Source: Melastoma dodecandrum (Eukaryota > Streptophyta > Magnoliopsida > Myrtales > Melastomataceae). From it: DNA of 64,000 bases. The DNA is taken from the NCBI GenBank assembly GCA_029817715.1, contig JARUPY010000189.1, forward strand, positions 3,968,001 through 4,032,000. The letters run 5' to 3'. The position numbers and the translations under genes are program-made. Positions 1-11,489 of this stretch are shown here, piece by piece. Under the pieces are notes generated by a model. It was not told the origin of the DNA. It searched no databases and saw only the letters and a program-made list of their open reading frames with translations. Positions within the stretch are counted from its first letter, which is position 1, and every line of letters starts with the position of its first letter.

Positions 1-1020
1 CCCTTTTCCATCATTCCCCTGGAAGTATGGGGGTTGATATTCACAAGGATCTTGAGACCTTTGATCCTCCGACTGTAAGGCTTATTGTTTGTCGAAGATG
101 ACAAGAATTTTCCTTCAATCTCACCTTTCATTGCCTCTTTTATTAGTTCCATCATTACTTTCGTCGAGATTGGATCATCAACAACAGACACCTGCTTTGC
201 CAAATTGTCGACATGCATAACTCCCTTTCTTTTGTTAGCTTGGGTATGCAAACTTTCCTCCATGAGTGTTTTATCTGCATCTTTATTTTCTAACTTCTTG
301 ATGATGTATTCCATTTGTTGCTCTCTTTCTTTCATGAAACACATCATGACTTCCATCATTTTTGTGAGAGTTGCGACCCGATCTTCAAGTGAAGGAGAGA
401 CTGCCATCATCATTGGCATAACTTCAATGTACTTAATCAAATCAGCTTTTAGGGAGGAATATGATGAATAGTTGTTTGACGAGATATTATCGAAATTTAT
501 TAACATTATGGGAGATATTATAACCTTTTCGAAAAAAGTGTTGTGAGTAACTGATGAAGATGACATAGGATAGATGGATTAAGCAAATGGCCATCGATTG
601 GGTATAAGTCTGCCTTGGAGAGCCACCCTCATCAAGGATGTTCTTTTCATGACATCCTTGTAAGATGAGAATGCCTTAGGAGAGATGAACTTGATCATTT
701 CTTCCATATGTTTAGCTTGTTTGTGTAGTTTGGCTGCTAGTTGAGTTTAAGTCAACTTTGGAGAGCCACTCACATTGAGAATGCTCTTTTCAGTGACATC
801 CTTGTAAGATGGAGATGCCTTGGGAAATATAAATTTGATCATTACTTCAGTCTATTTATATAACTCAACCATGGGCCTAGCCTTGTTCCATTTTGGAAAC
901 TCGGTAAATGAAGATCCCTCGAACGAAAATGAAGGAAAAGAAGCAAGTCGAGATTATACACAACAATATTCTCGACGTTAATTATCTTTGACTCCTTGTA
1001 AATTCCTCAAAGTAAAGAGA
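1..1020 (-). pseudogene. Tat-like gypsy gag N-terminal region (element J), decayed
   Basis: Read on the minus strand from about 1020 to 1. The start resembles element I gag at 63050-63250: two degenerate copies of the SPK-S-SYKDV / EEIE-LR module lie near 600-720 and 760-850. Further in (471-85 reversed) comes a charged, probably coiled-coil stretch beginning MPMMMAVSPSLEDRV, then KPYSRRI and, after one frameshift, EYQPPYFQ-DGKG, which matches the entry into the capsid domain of Tat-lineage gag proteins. The rest lies beyond the left edge. Stops and at least one frameshift make it non-functional. The plus-strand 128-residue frame at 85-471 is the antisense shadow of this gag. Confidence 0.7.
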
Positions 1021-1034
1021 TGAGGGTAGAGAAT

Positions 1035-1057
1035 GTCCCATTGGGCGTGCTGGAATT
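1035..1057 (-). other. Primer-binding site of element J
   Basis: The minus strand just inside the LTR carries a TGGCGTGCTGGA-like string. It is collinear with the cleaner site of element I at 63553-63571 (CACGCCCAGTGGGAC core), so it is read as the degenerate reverse-transcription primer site. I cannot name the tRNA. Confidence 0.5.
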
Positions 1058-1834
1058 TGTGAACATTATAATCTCATGAATATCAATTGAAAACAACGTA
1101 CAAATTATCATATGAGAATATAACAGGTTCAATAAATAATCGCGGATGATGCACGTTAGTCCTCTGATTCAACCCTTGTAGAACAGCAGTTGCCGAAGGT
1201 GATCTTAAGTTTTGACGAAATATTGACATAACTTCGGGTTGATATGTTGTTGAAGTTGTGAGGGCCTATGGGCTTGATCGGGCAGCACTTCAACAGCTTT
1301 GTAAAGTCACTGGGGCTTTTGGGATTGATCCGGCAGGACTTCAAGGGAGCATTGCAGAAGTAGACTGGGCGACGGATGTAAGCAGAATATCGACGGGCCG
1401 GAGGAGAGAATCCTCGAGAGCCTTCTCGCCTGTTTCTTTTGTGTATCCTTGTGTTTTTCTTAAGAGCTTGTGGATTTCTCTATTAATAGGGGTTTGGTTC
1501 CAATTTATATTAGGTTGTTGATTATCTCATATTAGAAAGCTCCCAATAGATCGGGTTAGGGGCCAGGCTTGAAGGTTGAGCTTAGTTTTGGCCGTGAAGG
1601 TTAATGTTTTGGGTTGGGCTTATGGCCCAACTGTGACTCAATGGGGCTATGATTTACAGGTTGAATTTGTAGCTATATATATTATTCATGAACATGGGCT
1701 TATAGCCCATTTATTTTCAAAGCCACTCTTATGGATTGGGTTTATAGTCCATACACAATGGACAATACCCATTAGGCTTAATATTATAAGGCCCACGACA
1801 TGCTAATATCATAAACAAAAATTTGATGTCTACG
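1058..1834 (-). repeat. 5' LTR of element J (Tat-like gypsy)
   Basis: The left end follows the primer-binding site exactly as in element I (54268 and 63578). Blocks such as CGTGAGTCCTCTGATTC are shared in degenerate form (near 1150-1175). The right end, ATGTCTACG near 1833, matches the ATGTCGACA end of element I's LTR. At about 777 bp it is half the length of element I's LTR and lacks that LTR's 27-bp tandem array. No gene lies inside it. Confidence 0.6.
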
Positions 1835-2159
1835 TAATGTAACTACAACTAACAGCTATCACAACACAAATTCTATTTGAACTGTGAGCTTCTTTTAATT
1901 GTATGTAAAAAGCCTATTTATACAAATATTCAAACCAACTGTCTAAGATTCCGAATGTTGAGTGCCTTCAGTCACACCGTATCCCAACTATTTCTATGTA
2001 ACGCCTCTTTGTTAACAATTACATGAAATCCCAACTAACTTCTTGGCCTTGCGACACCAGTCCTCAGCCAGTCCTTCACCTAGATGGATTGAAATATGCT
2101 ACTCTTTTCCGGGTAGAAAAGATCTAGGGTGGAAATGCAATTATTTAAAAGATCCAAAT
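1835..2159. other. Unassigned AT-rich stretch
   Basis: No coding frame, repeat or RNA gene is recognised. It lies between the J LTR and the first hAT coding sequence, so it may be hAT 5' non-coding sequence, but no terminal inverted repeat was found. Confidence 0.4.
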
Positions 2160-2286
2160 AATAACAAATAAAGTTACTGCAAATACAATTATTTGAATGA
2201 CCCGAACAATAACAAATAAAGTTACTTGTAACTTTTGTGAATTTGAAACAACTGGAGGAGTAAATTGAGCAAAACAATATCAAATG
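2160..2286 (+). pseudogene. hAT transposase fragment 1: BED zinc finger, first part
   Basis: Translates to TCNFCEFETTGGV followed by a stop and AKQYQM, the first half of a BED zinc finger (C-x2-C, then a QH position mutated to QY). The frame continues without a shift across the insertion site of element A into CPS and VKEKLTKH at 7263 onward. Just upstream a roughly 55-bp segment is tandemly duplicated (two CAATTATTT...AATAACAAATAAAGTTACT copies, 2137-2233). This is the 5' end of a four-piece broken hAT gene. Confidence 0.65.
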
Positions 2287-2786
2287 TGATGCAAGATGGA
2301 TAGGTTGTTGCGACGAGCGTGGTGTTGGGTTCGACTAAATTATGTCGACCTTGCGACAAGCTGATTTTATACTACTAGAGTGGATGAATCGAGTGACGGG
2401 CGAAGGATCGAAACTGTCAGGCGAAGGGAATCTCGTCGAGCGGGAGATAGCCGAAGAGTTGAGCAACCCAAGAGATGGGTATGATCTAACGATTCAAATA
2501 TGATTATTTGCAGTCCAAGGACGACGCCTACTCCACCCACAATTCATTACATTGGTAGTGCGTAGCTGTATTCGATTATGGTGTTGTTCAACCCCGAGTC
2601 CAACTACGGTGGTGTTGTTGTTGTATCCAAACGTGGTCCGGGAAAGCATCATTTGTTGTTGACTTAGCTTCTATCTCGACGTTTAGTGCGTCATTATCTT
2701 TTGTTTTCCATCCTTACAGTCATTGTTCACCATTGTGGTTCGTTCTGTTGCTGAGCAACCGAACCATCGCACCTCATCCCGCGTCA
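2287..2786 (+). repeat. 5' LTR of element A, promoter region deleted
   Basis: 500 bp against 766 bp for the 3' copy. It aligns with 6492-7257 from TGATGC to CGTCA but lacks the segment matching about 6750-6995, the part of the 3' LTR that holds the TATATAA box (6873-6879). The deletion joins CTCCACCCA directly to ATTCATTACA near 2541. Confidence 0.85.
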
Positions 2787-2788
2787 GT

Positions 2789-2800
2789 TGATATCAGAGC
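2789..2800 (+). other. Primer-binding site of element A (initiator tRNA-Met type)
   Basis: TGATATCAGAGC follows the LTR and differs by one base from TGGTATCAGAGC, the usual initiator tRNA-Met complement in plant retrotransposons. Confidence 0.75.
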
Positions 2801-2831
2801 ACATGATTTCTTGAGAAGGCGAACCGAATCT

Positions 2832-5800
2832 ATCATGGAATGACATTGGAAGAAGCTCGTTCAGCTCGACTTGAGCAGGAAGTAGATGAGTTAAGGCACC
2901 AGGTGCAACAGCATCTTGGAGAGTGGAGAAATTCCATACAGCTTTCTCCGCAACCCATCGAAGTAGAGGAGAAACACAACCCCTTTGTGGATGACTTGAG
3001 TGACGGAGAGTACACGAGGAGGAGTGACAAGAATCATTAACCTGTTCGACCTGTTTATATCCAAGTAGACATTCCAGAGTTTGTCGGAAAGCTAGATCTA
3101 GAAGAGTCCGTAAATTGGCTTCAGTTGATCGAGTGAATATTTGAATATGAGGAATCAAGGAGAATCGTCATGTGACGGTAGCATGTACGCGAGTTTATGG
3201 TGGGAGAACCTTAATCTTTAGCGTGAAAGGGAAGGAAAGGAGAAGATTCACTCATGAGAAAAGATGAAGCGAGAGATGAGGAAGTGATTTCTTCCTTAGA
3301 GATATCGACATGACCGATTCCTCAACCTAAACTCCTTATAGGGAGTGTAGTGGAGTACACTCACGAGTTCGAGAAGTTGATGATACAGAGCGAATTGTGT
3401 GAACCTTTAGAGCATACCATCGCTATGTACCTGAGAGAGTTGAAACAACACATCGCAGATGCAGTAGAGCTGTACTAACGTGGCTTCCACCCCACCATGG
3501 TTGAGAAGTTGAAGTTATTGACCAAAGCATCCACGACCATGCAAGCTTCGAATATTGAGCAAGGACAGTGACTTGAGAGTAACAAAGCGAGTTTTGGTGT
3601 CGTTGAGTATTAGCAAGAACTACCAGGATACGATCATGTGTGACGTAGTACTTATAAACGCTTGTCACCTGTTGTTGGGGACACCATGACAATTCGATTG
3701 ATGAGCGATACCTAAGGGATTCAACAATACTTAGTCCCTCACTCTTGACTAGAAGACGATCACCCTTCTTCCCCTATCGACGATGCCTTAGACTACTTCA
3801 AGCGACCAGGACTCGAGCTCGAAGCGTGTCGAATGGACTCTAACGATTCATGGAGAAATGAGGATCTATAGCTGATGTTGTTCAAAGAAGAAGAAGAACT
3901 CCTCATGTTAGAGAGCTCCTTCTAGAGTTTGCGAATGTGTTTCCGGAGGAGAAGCCAGGTGGACATCCACCTTTGAGGGATATACAACACCAAATTGACC
4001 TCATTCATAGATTGTCATTGCCTAACCGTCCAATCATTGAAGCAACCCAGGCGAGGCGAGAGAGTGGCAATGTCAGGTCGAAGAGCTCATTGAAAGTGGA
4101 TTTGTTCGGGAGAGTATTAGCCCCTGTTCTTCCCAAGAAGAATGGCTCGTGATGAATGTGCGTCGATACCCGAGCTATCAACCAAATAGCCATCAAGTAC
4201 ATGTTTCCTATTCCTCGACTTGATAATATGCTTGATGAATTACACGGATCAATTGTGTTTTCAATGGTAGACTTGAGAAGCGGCTACCATCAAATTCGAA
4301 TGAAAGAAGGAGACGAGTGGAAGATTGTTTTCAAGACTAGGTTTGGTATCTACGAGTGGATAGTCCTGCCATTAGGATTCTCGAATGTACCCAGCACCTT
4401 CATGCGACAGATGAATCAAGTATTTCGTCCTTCCATTGGGAATTATGTTGTCATCTATTTCGATGAAATTCTCGTGTATAGTCGTCGTGGAAGAAAGCAC
4501 CTAGTTCATCTCAAACAATGGTTTGAGAAGTTGAGAGGGTAGCGATTATATGGAAACAACAAGAATCGTGAGTTCATTACATTGAGACTAGTCTTTCTAG
4601 GCTTTGTTATGTTGGGAGAATGTATTCAAGTCGACGACAGTAAGGTTTAGGCTATTCGGGATTGGCCTACGCCCAAGTTAGCTCACGACGTGCGGAGTTT
4701 CCATAGACTTGTCTCATTTTATATGAGATTCATCAAGGATTTCAACACTATCACAGACCTTATGACCGAGTGCTTGAAAGGACCAACCTTCTAATGGTCG
4801 ATGACAACCTAGTTGAGTTTCGAGCAACTCAAGTACCGCTTAAGCAAAGCACTCGTATTAGCTCTTCCCAATTTCGAGAAGGTATTAAAAGTTGAGTGTG
4901 ATGCCTCTAGAATTGGCATTGGAGGGGTGCTTTTATATGAGGGTTGAATCACCTACTTCAGCAAGAAGTTGGGATGTTCTCGACTACACTACCTTATGTA
5001 CGATAAAGAGTTCTACTTAATTGTTCGAGCCTTGGAGTCATGAAGCCACTACTTACAACTGAGTGAGTTTGTCCTTCACACTGACAGCAAAGCATTGAAG
5101 TACATCAATGGACATATGAAGCTCAGTTGAGGACATGCAAAGGGGGTGAAGTTTCTTCAGTCATTCACGTTTGTATTAAAGCATAAGTTGGGTGTGAAGA
5201 ACGTCGTAACAAATGCGCTGCCGAGAAAGTCGAGTTTGGAGGCAAGAATGGAGTCGAAGCACTTCGAGTTTGAGTTTTAAAAGGAGTTGTACTCGACCAA
5301 CGTAGACTACAGAGAAGTATACAAGGCTTGTGTGGGAAAAACGTAAGATCCTTACAACCTAGTCGACGGATTCCTATTTGGAGGAGTCAACTGTGCATCC
5401 CACGGAGTTCCATAAGGGAATTGTTGATTCAAGAGGTGTTTGGAGGAGGACTTGCAAGGCACTTTGGAGTCTAGAAAACTCTCGAGATGCTACAAGAGCA
5501 CTTCTATTGACTGAAGATGGCTAAGGACGTCAACCAAATGATTCGACGATGTGTTACTTGCTAGCGAACGAAGAGTCATGTCCAATCACAAGGTCTCTAC
5601 ACTCCGTTACCCGTTGTTGAACGGCCTTGGGAGAACATGAGCAGGGTTTTCATCCTAGGATTATCATTCACCCATCGACAAAAGGACTCGATTATGGTAG
5701 TCATTGATCGATTCTAAAAGATGGTTTATTTTATTTCTTACAGGAAGACGGACGATGCTTCACACATTGCAGATCTCAAAGTTCGGGAACTTGTTCGACT

Positions 5801-6458
5801 ACATGGTGCGAAAACGTCAATCGTGTCGGATCGAGATGCCAAGTTCTTGAGCTACGTTTGGAAGACATTATGGTATTAGTTCGGCATGAAGCTCTTGTTT
5901 AGCACTAGCCCCTACCGCAAACTGAGGTCGTGAACCGAACACTGAGAGCAATACTCCACACAGTGGTGTCCAAGAATCAAAAGGATTGGGATATCAACAT
6001 CGCTCAAGCTGAGTTCGCTTACAATCGAGCTCCACATTCAACAACTTGGAAATCACCATTCGAGGTAGTGTATGGGGTTAACCCAATGATACCAGTTGAG
6101 GTTTTCCTGTTACCCCGGGAAGGTTTAGTTGACCAGAACGCAATTCGTCGATTTGAAGAGATGTTGAAGTTGCATCAGAAGGCCCTCATTGAGCAGCAGA
6201 ATGAGAAGTACAATGCGAAGGCTAATCGAGGTCAATGGGAGAAAGTCTTTCACCCCGATGGTGTGGATTCATCTAGGTAAAGAGAGATTCCCTGCTAGCC
6301 AAAAGAACAAGCTCACGCCAAGGGTTGATGGACCTTCTCGCGTCGTTGAGAAGGTCAACAACAATGCCTACAAGATCGATTTACTTGGCGAGTATGACGT
6401 CTCAATAACTTTCAATGTCAAGGATCTTGCGCCGGATGAGGATGATGACTCCCCTTGA
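2832..6458 (+). pseudogene. Element A gag-pol remnant
   Basis: Starts with a gag N-terminus (MTLEEARSARLEQ) that parallels element B. The gag core IPEFVGKLDLEESVNWL is near 3070-3130, interrupted by stops. RT is best kept at 4156-4542 with DLRSGYHQIRMKEGDEWK and the catalytic YFDEIL (consensus YFDDIL, so one Asp is replaced). RNase H traces ([12 protein letters not shown]) are near 4880-5100. Integrase runs about 5560-6450, with VSDRDAKFL and the NRTLRAIL helix readable, then GNAYKIDLxGEYDVSITFNVKDLAP at the end. Frames are broken throughout and no functional protein is possible. Confidence 0.85.
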
Positions 6459-6481
6459 TTTGAGGGCAAATCTTCCTCATC

Positions 6482-6491
6482 AAAGAGAGGA
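6482..6491 (+). other. Polypurine tract of element A
   Basis: AAAGAGAGGA directly abuts the 3' LTR start TGATGC, the expected place for the plus-strand primer. Confidence 0.75.
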
Positions 6492-7257
6492 TGATGCGAG
6501 ATGGATAGGCTGGAGCGACAAGCGTGGTGTTAAGTTCGACTGAATTACATCGACTGGGCGACAAGTTGATTTCACACTACGGGAGTTGATGAACCGAGCA
6601 ATGGGCGAAGACACGACAACGTCAGGCGAAGGGAGTCTAGTCCAACGAGAGGTAGCTGACGCGACGGGCCACCCAAGAGACTACAATCTGACGGTTCAGA
6701 TCTGTTAACTTGCAGCCCAAGGATGGCGCCTGCTCCACCCATCTTGTCAAGCTTCGTCAGGGAAATAATATGTTTCCTTCATTATCTTCATATTTTATTT
6801 AGTTTCTATAGGTTTAGTTTCTTCCCCTCTCTTTTATTTTTTTTTTTGTTATTATCTCTTCTTTGGGCAACCTATATAAGTCCTTCCCTGTAACCCTTGA
6901 GAGGAGCTTATCTTTAATTGAGAATTGAAACCTAGAAACTCTTTAAGTCTCTTTGCTTTTATCACTCGGTGAATTCAGTGTGTGGCGAGATTACTGGAGC
7001 ATTCATTACACCGGTGGTGCGTAGCTGTATCCGGTCGTGGTATCGTTAAAGCCCTAGTCTATTACGGTAGTGTTGTTGCTTTATCCGTACACGGTCAGGG
7101 TAGGGCATATTCATCCTTCGATGGTGGCTTAGCTTGTATTCGAAGGCTGTCGCGTATTATCTTTTATTTTCCTATTTATCATCCTTACAGTCATAGTCCG
7201 ACATTATGACACATTCTGTCGTTATGCAACCGAACCATCCCACCTCGTCCAACGTCA
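6492..7257 (+). repeat. 3' LTR of element A
   Basis: 766 bp, TGATGC...CGTCA, followed by the AAATG target duplication. It holds a TATATAA box at 6873-6879 after a T-rich tract and so keeps the promoter region missing from the 5' copy. The ORFs at 6982-7209 are not genes. Confidence 0.87.
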
Positions 7258-8240
7258 AAATGGGGGCAAACCAAAATGCAAACGCATGTGCTAGTTGTCC
7301 ATCGTAGGTGAAGGAAAAACTAACAAAGCACATGCTCGAAAAGAAGCCTGTCAAGGCAGTATTTATTACATCACAAGTACATTACCCTGTGATAAAGATG
7401 GTAATGTAATTAGAGTGAAGACGAGGAAGAAATTGAAGGACATTGTGATAAGGAGAAAAATAGAGGAAGCTCGAGTCAATCACTGCCTCAAAAGAAGTTG
7501 AAGGGAAAGATGCCATAATCGAAAAGTCCTATGGACCTTGTTATGATGTAAAAGCCATAAGTTAGAAAGACGAAACAACAAAGTATATTCGATGCATGTG
7601 ATATAAAAGCTAGAGAGAAAGCAATAAAGTATGTTGCAAGATTCTTTTATTAGACTAGGATTGCCTTCAATGCTGTAAATTTAGACATCTTTACATAGAT
7701 GTTGGAAACATTTGGAAGAAATTGTCCAAATTTGAAGCCTCCCAGCTTTTAAGAAATGTTGGTAACCCTTTGAAGAAAGAACTTCAATATATGGAGGCTC
7801 TCATGAAGGATCACGAAAAATCTTGGGCCAAATACGGTTGTTTCCTAAAGTCCGACAGTTAGACCGATGCACGAGCGATGTTTCATCAACTTTCTTGGGA
7901 ATAGAGTAAAGGGAACAATATTCATTGAATATGTGAATGCATATGCTTATTCTAAGATGGGAGAGAAATTGTTTGAGCTCCTTGATAGCTTCGTAAAAAG
8001 AGTTGATGAGCAAAATGTGATTTAAATCATCGCAGATAATGGAACTAATTACATTTTAGCCTGTAAGACAAGATCTTAAATTTGTTTATAATGATTATAT
8101 TACAGTTATTGACCAACTGAATTTAATGGTGTCTTATTTTTCTTTAATGGGAGAACTACTTGAAGCAAAGATGAATTATATATATTGGACTCCTTGTTCC
8201 GCTCATTGGATTGATTTGATGCTAGAAGTTAGCAAGATCT
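7258..8240 (+). pseudogene. hAT transposase fragment 2: end of BED finger and DUF659-type region
   Basis: Continues fragment 1: ANACASCPS, VKEKLTKHMLEKKP, then a linker. From about 7800 a DUF659-like catalytic part is readable across two or three frames: YGC, DRCTSD (degenerate), INFLGNRVKGTIFIEYV-like, then KMGEKLFELLDSF, QIIADNGTNYILA and YWTPCSAHWIDLMLEVSKI. Several stops and frameshifts interrupt it. It ends at the GATCT breakpoint, and the coding sense resumes in inverted orientation at 9058-8477. Confidence 0.75.
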
Positions 8241-8476
8241 AAAAAGATAATGGAGCAGGGTAGTGGAACAGGCGCGACTCTTGGGGTGCAAGTTGTCAGA
8301 CCAGAGCCGTCAAAATGAAACTGTCCTTTGGGTTGCTTGTCGTCTCAGAGACGCGTCGCCCGGTGTGCTCCTTGTCGCCTCGCTTACTCGATGATTAGCA
8401 AGTTGAAACCTCTAGTAGGCGACATTTGTTGAGATGTGGTTGAGATGTGGGCGAAGCGACGACCATTCTTGTATCA
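8241..8476 (-). repeat. Inverted head of element B 5' LTR
   Basis: Minus-strand copy of the start of the B LTR, aligning with 13911-14145 (TGATACAA, GGTCGTCG-TTCGCC, CTTGCACCCCAAGA, GCTCCATT-TCTTTT). Its outer edge at 8476 is followed on the plus strand by CAACT, the complement of the AGTTG target duplication seen at 14688-14692. Confidence 0.85.
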
Positions 8477-9058
8477 CAACTTCTGGATAGAAGGATATAA
8501 GTCTTTAATAACTTCAACATCAAGAGAGAATGGCTAGGTTTTGATTAAGCTATGCAAGATTTAAAAAGTTTCTGGCAGCATATTGTTAACAAGGATCTAC
8601 AACTAATAATCTTGTAAACCTTTGCATATTTGTCTTCCTTATCACTAAAGGGCTTTTGGATTATTTATCCATAACTTCGTAGATATACTTCATAGTTGCC
8701 TTCCTCTCATTATCCACCACCGAAGAATTGTTTCCAAAGACCCCATTACCTTGAGGGTAAAAACAATATTATTCCCAAAAACGCTTCCCTCAAGATCATA
8801 GAATAAGCTCGTTTACCTTTCATTGTCTTGTACAAACTTGTTGTTTTTCCATTTCTCGGATCTCAACATCCTCCTCAAATTTTGCTTCAAAAAAATGAAG
8901 CATCTCTAATGCAAAAAAGAATATTGCGAACGAGTAACACCATATCACAACAATTCCTTCTTCTCATTGAAAGTTCTCATGATGTTCAACGCACTTCCAA
9001 GGTTGTATATAATCTCAACCAAAAAAATTGCATGTTCCAAGATTTTCTTAATACTGGT
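8477..9058 (-). pseudogene. hAT transposase fragment 3 (inverted)
   Basis: Read from 9058 down to 8477: KKILEHAIFLVEIIYN, LNIMRTF, GVTRSQYSFL, LRRMLRSEKW, VFTLKVMGSLETILR, then DVEVIKDLYPSIQKL. This is the central part of plant hAT transposases (EHA-FIVEYIYNH, LVRPGVTRFAT, LKVMGPLVKVLR). The next residues of the family, VPD, appear at 14688 after element B. Stops are present. Confidence 0.78.
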
Positions 9059-9624
9059 GATCTTTCTCGGGAGAAAATAATATATTTCCTTTCCTCATCT
9101 TCTGATCCTATCCTTTATTTTATTTCCCTTATCTTTTATTTTATTTCCTTTATTGTCTTTTCATGAGCAGCCTATATAAGCCCTTGCATTGTAAGAGTTG
9201 AAAGAATCAGATTATTCAGACTTTTAAACCCATATTAGACTTTTGTCTTTCTATCCGAAAGAGTGTATTCTCTTTCAAACCTCGTTCGTCATTTGGTGGA
9301 TTCCAAATGCAGATTGAGTAGAGTGTATCAACCGGTGTTGGTGTGCCTGTATCCTCCGCGTCCTGCCTTGCCCTCATCTTGTTCACGGTGGTGTGTTTGT
9401 ATCCGTGTGACAGGCGAGTCCTATCCGAGTCTTCTTTCACGGTGGTGTATCTGTATCCGTGGAGATTGATCTCAAGCTATCCTTTCATACCCATCCACTC
9501 AACCATCCCACTTCATCTTCTTCCTTTCCGACCATTACCAAGTCACTCCATTCCGCACCCACAGTGACGTCCCCCATCGTTTCGGTATTGGAATCATCTA
9601 TTCCGGTGCCTTACCCGTATTATC
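9059..9624 (+). repeat. Remainder of element B 5' LTR
   Basis: Aligns with 14140-14687 of the 3' LTR, including the T-rich TTTATTTTATTTCC tract, a TATATAA box (9173-9179) and TTGCATTGTAAGAGTTGAAAGAATC. Together with the inverted 8241-8476 head it makes a whole LTR. The ORFs between 9216 and 9722 belong to it and are not genes. Confidence 0.83.
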
Positions 9625-9637
9625 TTGGTATCATAGC
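9625..9637 (+). other. Primer-binding site of element B (initiator tRNA-Met type)
   Basis: TTGGTATCATAGC next to the LTR end, one mismatch from the usual TTGGTATCAGAGC. Confidence 0.78.
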
Positions 9638-9687
9638 GCGAGGTTGTTACCGTACGCGTAAGGTTGCTGTACAATCCACAATTGTCA

Positions 9688-10610
9688 ATGGCAGGAAGAT
9701 TCAGACGTGGTATGACTCTTGACGAAGCACATGTTGCTCGGCTTGATCAGCAAATTGCTGATCTTTAGTAACAACTTTAATCTTTTGGAACCCATAATGG
9801 ATCGCCGTTCCACAGTCGATTAGACAGCGACGACGAAGAGAATCCATGGCGTGATGTTTCTCAACGAGGATCGTCATCAGAAAACTTGCGACCCAAAAGG
9901 AGAGCCCAAACGATAAGTATCCAGATTCCAGAGTTCGAGGGAAACCTTGACCCTGAGGAATTCATCGATTAGATGCATACGGTCGAACGCATCTTCGATT
10001 ACGAGGAGGTGCCCGGGGATCGAAAAGTTGAGATGGCAGCGTTACGGTTGAAAAAGTATGCCAGCCTATGGTGGGAGAACACTAATCATCAACACCGCAG
10101 AGGTGGACGTGGTCAAAAATGAAAAGGGCTATGACTAAGAGATTTTTGTCTAAGCACTATCAATGAGATCTCTATCTCAAGTTGCAGTCGCTTCAACAAG
10201 ACTCAACGGTGTCGGAGTACACAAGGGAGTTTGAAAGACTCTTGCTGCAGTGCGATGTTCGGGAAGCCCCCGAGCAAACTATTGCAAGGTATCTTTGAGG
10301 ACTTAAGCCCCAGGTGGCTGACGCGGTTGAACTCCAGCAATGTTGGTCATTTGACGATGTTCGAGCGCTTGCCCACAAGGTTGAGCGGCAACAAGCGAGC
10401 AGATCAAGTACTTACCATTTTGGGAAGGCTTTGTCTTTTAACAGGGGGAGTAGCTTCCAAGAGAAGCCCCCATCGACTACGTCAAGGAAAACTCCACCAT
10501 CGACTACTAGGCCTAAAGCTAAGATGAACAAGTGAAATCCTGTTCGTCGTTGTTTCAAATGCCAAGGGACAGGACACATGGCGTCGGAGTGCCCCTCAAG
10601 GAGAAATATA
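9688..10610 (+). pseudogene. Element B gag
   Basis: Starts ATG-GCA-GGA (MAGRFRRGMTLDEAHVARLDQQ). Two stops follow at 9766. The core IQIPEFEGNLDPEEFID, HTVERIFDYEEVPGDRKVE and YASLWWEN lies near 9915-10085. A CCHC zinc knuckle (CFKCQGTGHMASEC) is at about 10552-10595. At least four stops and one frameshift (10110-10250) disable it. Confidence 0.82.
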
Positions 10611-11489
10611 GTCATCAAGGAGTTGTCTGATGGAGAAGAGGAGTTCGAAGATAACGTAGATCCGATTTGGGATGAAGAGGATATTGAGGAGTATCCGGGC
10701 GAAGGAGAGTTGCTAGTCGTCCGTAAGGCCTTGAACGCAATACTAGTTCGCGAGGAGAACCAATGTGAGTGCATATTTCATACCAGGTGTACCGTTATGG
10801 ATAAAGTTTGTTTGGTGATTGTCGACAGCGGAAGTTGCACCAACACGGTCTCTAGAACCGTGATAGAAAAGCTCAAGTTGTCCGTGGCCCCATATCCTCA
10901 TCCTTATCGCCTGCAATGGCTCAACAAGGACAGTGATGTTCATGTGACGCAACAAGCGCGAGTCCCTTTCTCGATTGGGAAAAGCTACAAGGATGAAGTC
11001 ATTTGCGATGTGATTCCGATGGATGCGTGCCATTTCCTCCTTGGAAGATCATGGCAATTCGATCGACGAGCACAGCACGACAGGTATCGTAATACCTATT
11101 CCATTAGCGTCGACGAAAAGAAGATCATTTTGATGATATTAACCGCCCAGCCAGGCGAAACACCTATCAACCAGTCGCCCGCTCAAATGATCAAGCGAAT
11201 GGAGTTGATTCTGGCGATGAGCGAAAGCGAGGATGTTTACTTTTTGGTTATGGTCGAAGCAACCCAGGATCAATCGTTGGAACATCCACGTACGAAAGCT
11301 TTAATCAAGGAGTTTAAGGATGTGTTCCAGAGGAGTTACCGGTTGAACTACCACCATTGCGAAGTATCCAACACCAGATTGATTTGGTTCCAGAAGCTTC
11401 CTTACCCAACTGACCAACTTATCAATGTAATCCCGAGGAAGAGAAAGAACTTCAAAGGCAGGTCGATGAGTTACTGGAAAAAGGTTTGA
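10611..11489 (+). pseudogene. Element B protease and start of RT
   Basis: A long open stretch (303 codons open from 10578) follows the zinc knuckle. The aspartic protease active site reads VDSGSCTNTVS near 10821-10853, with the flap and the ILG-type strand (HFLLGRSWQFD) at 11028-11062. It goes on to KEFKDVFQ and the start of the RT domain, then frame is lost near 11340-11490 and RT continues in another frame. Confidence 0.82.

Larger units (their letters stand above)
2287..7257 (+). mobile_element. Ty3/gypsy retrotransposon A, complete but decayed, inserted in hAT
   Basis: About 5.0 kb. It begins TGATGC and ends CGTCA, and both flanks carry AAATG (2282-2286 and 7258-7262), a perfect 5-bp target duplication. 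The order LTR, tRNA-iMet-type primer site, gag, RT, RNase H, integrase, polypurine tract, LTR is that of gypsy elements. Sequence style matches element B; a CRM-like lineage is inferred from the pol C-terminus and the iMet primer. Dozens of stops make it dead. It split the BED zinc finger of the hAT gene. Confidence 0.88.
8241..9058. other. 818-bp inversion across the hAT / element B boundary
   Basis: The segment reads in reverse relative to both neighbours. Its right part (8477-9058) is hAT transposase on the minus strand; its left part (8241-8476) is the first 236 bases of element B's LTR on the minus strand. Turned around, the hAT frame joins seamlessly to fragment 2 (SKI then TSIKKILEHA) and the LTR head joins its remainder at 9059. 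GATCT occurs at both ends (8236-8240 and 9059-9063), inside a palindromic AGATCT at the left end. Confidence 0.85.

Noticed and set aside
85..471. 128-residue plus-strand open frame at the left edge
   Set aside because: It is the antisense of a Tat-like gag region; the minus strand gives a recognisable gag N-terminus and the plus-strand peptide has no family features.
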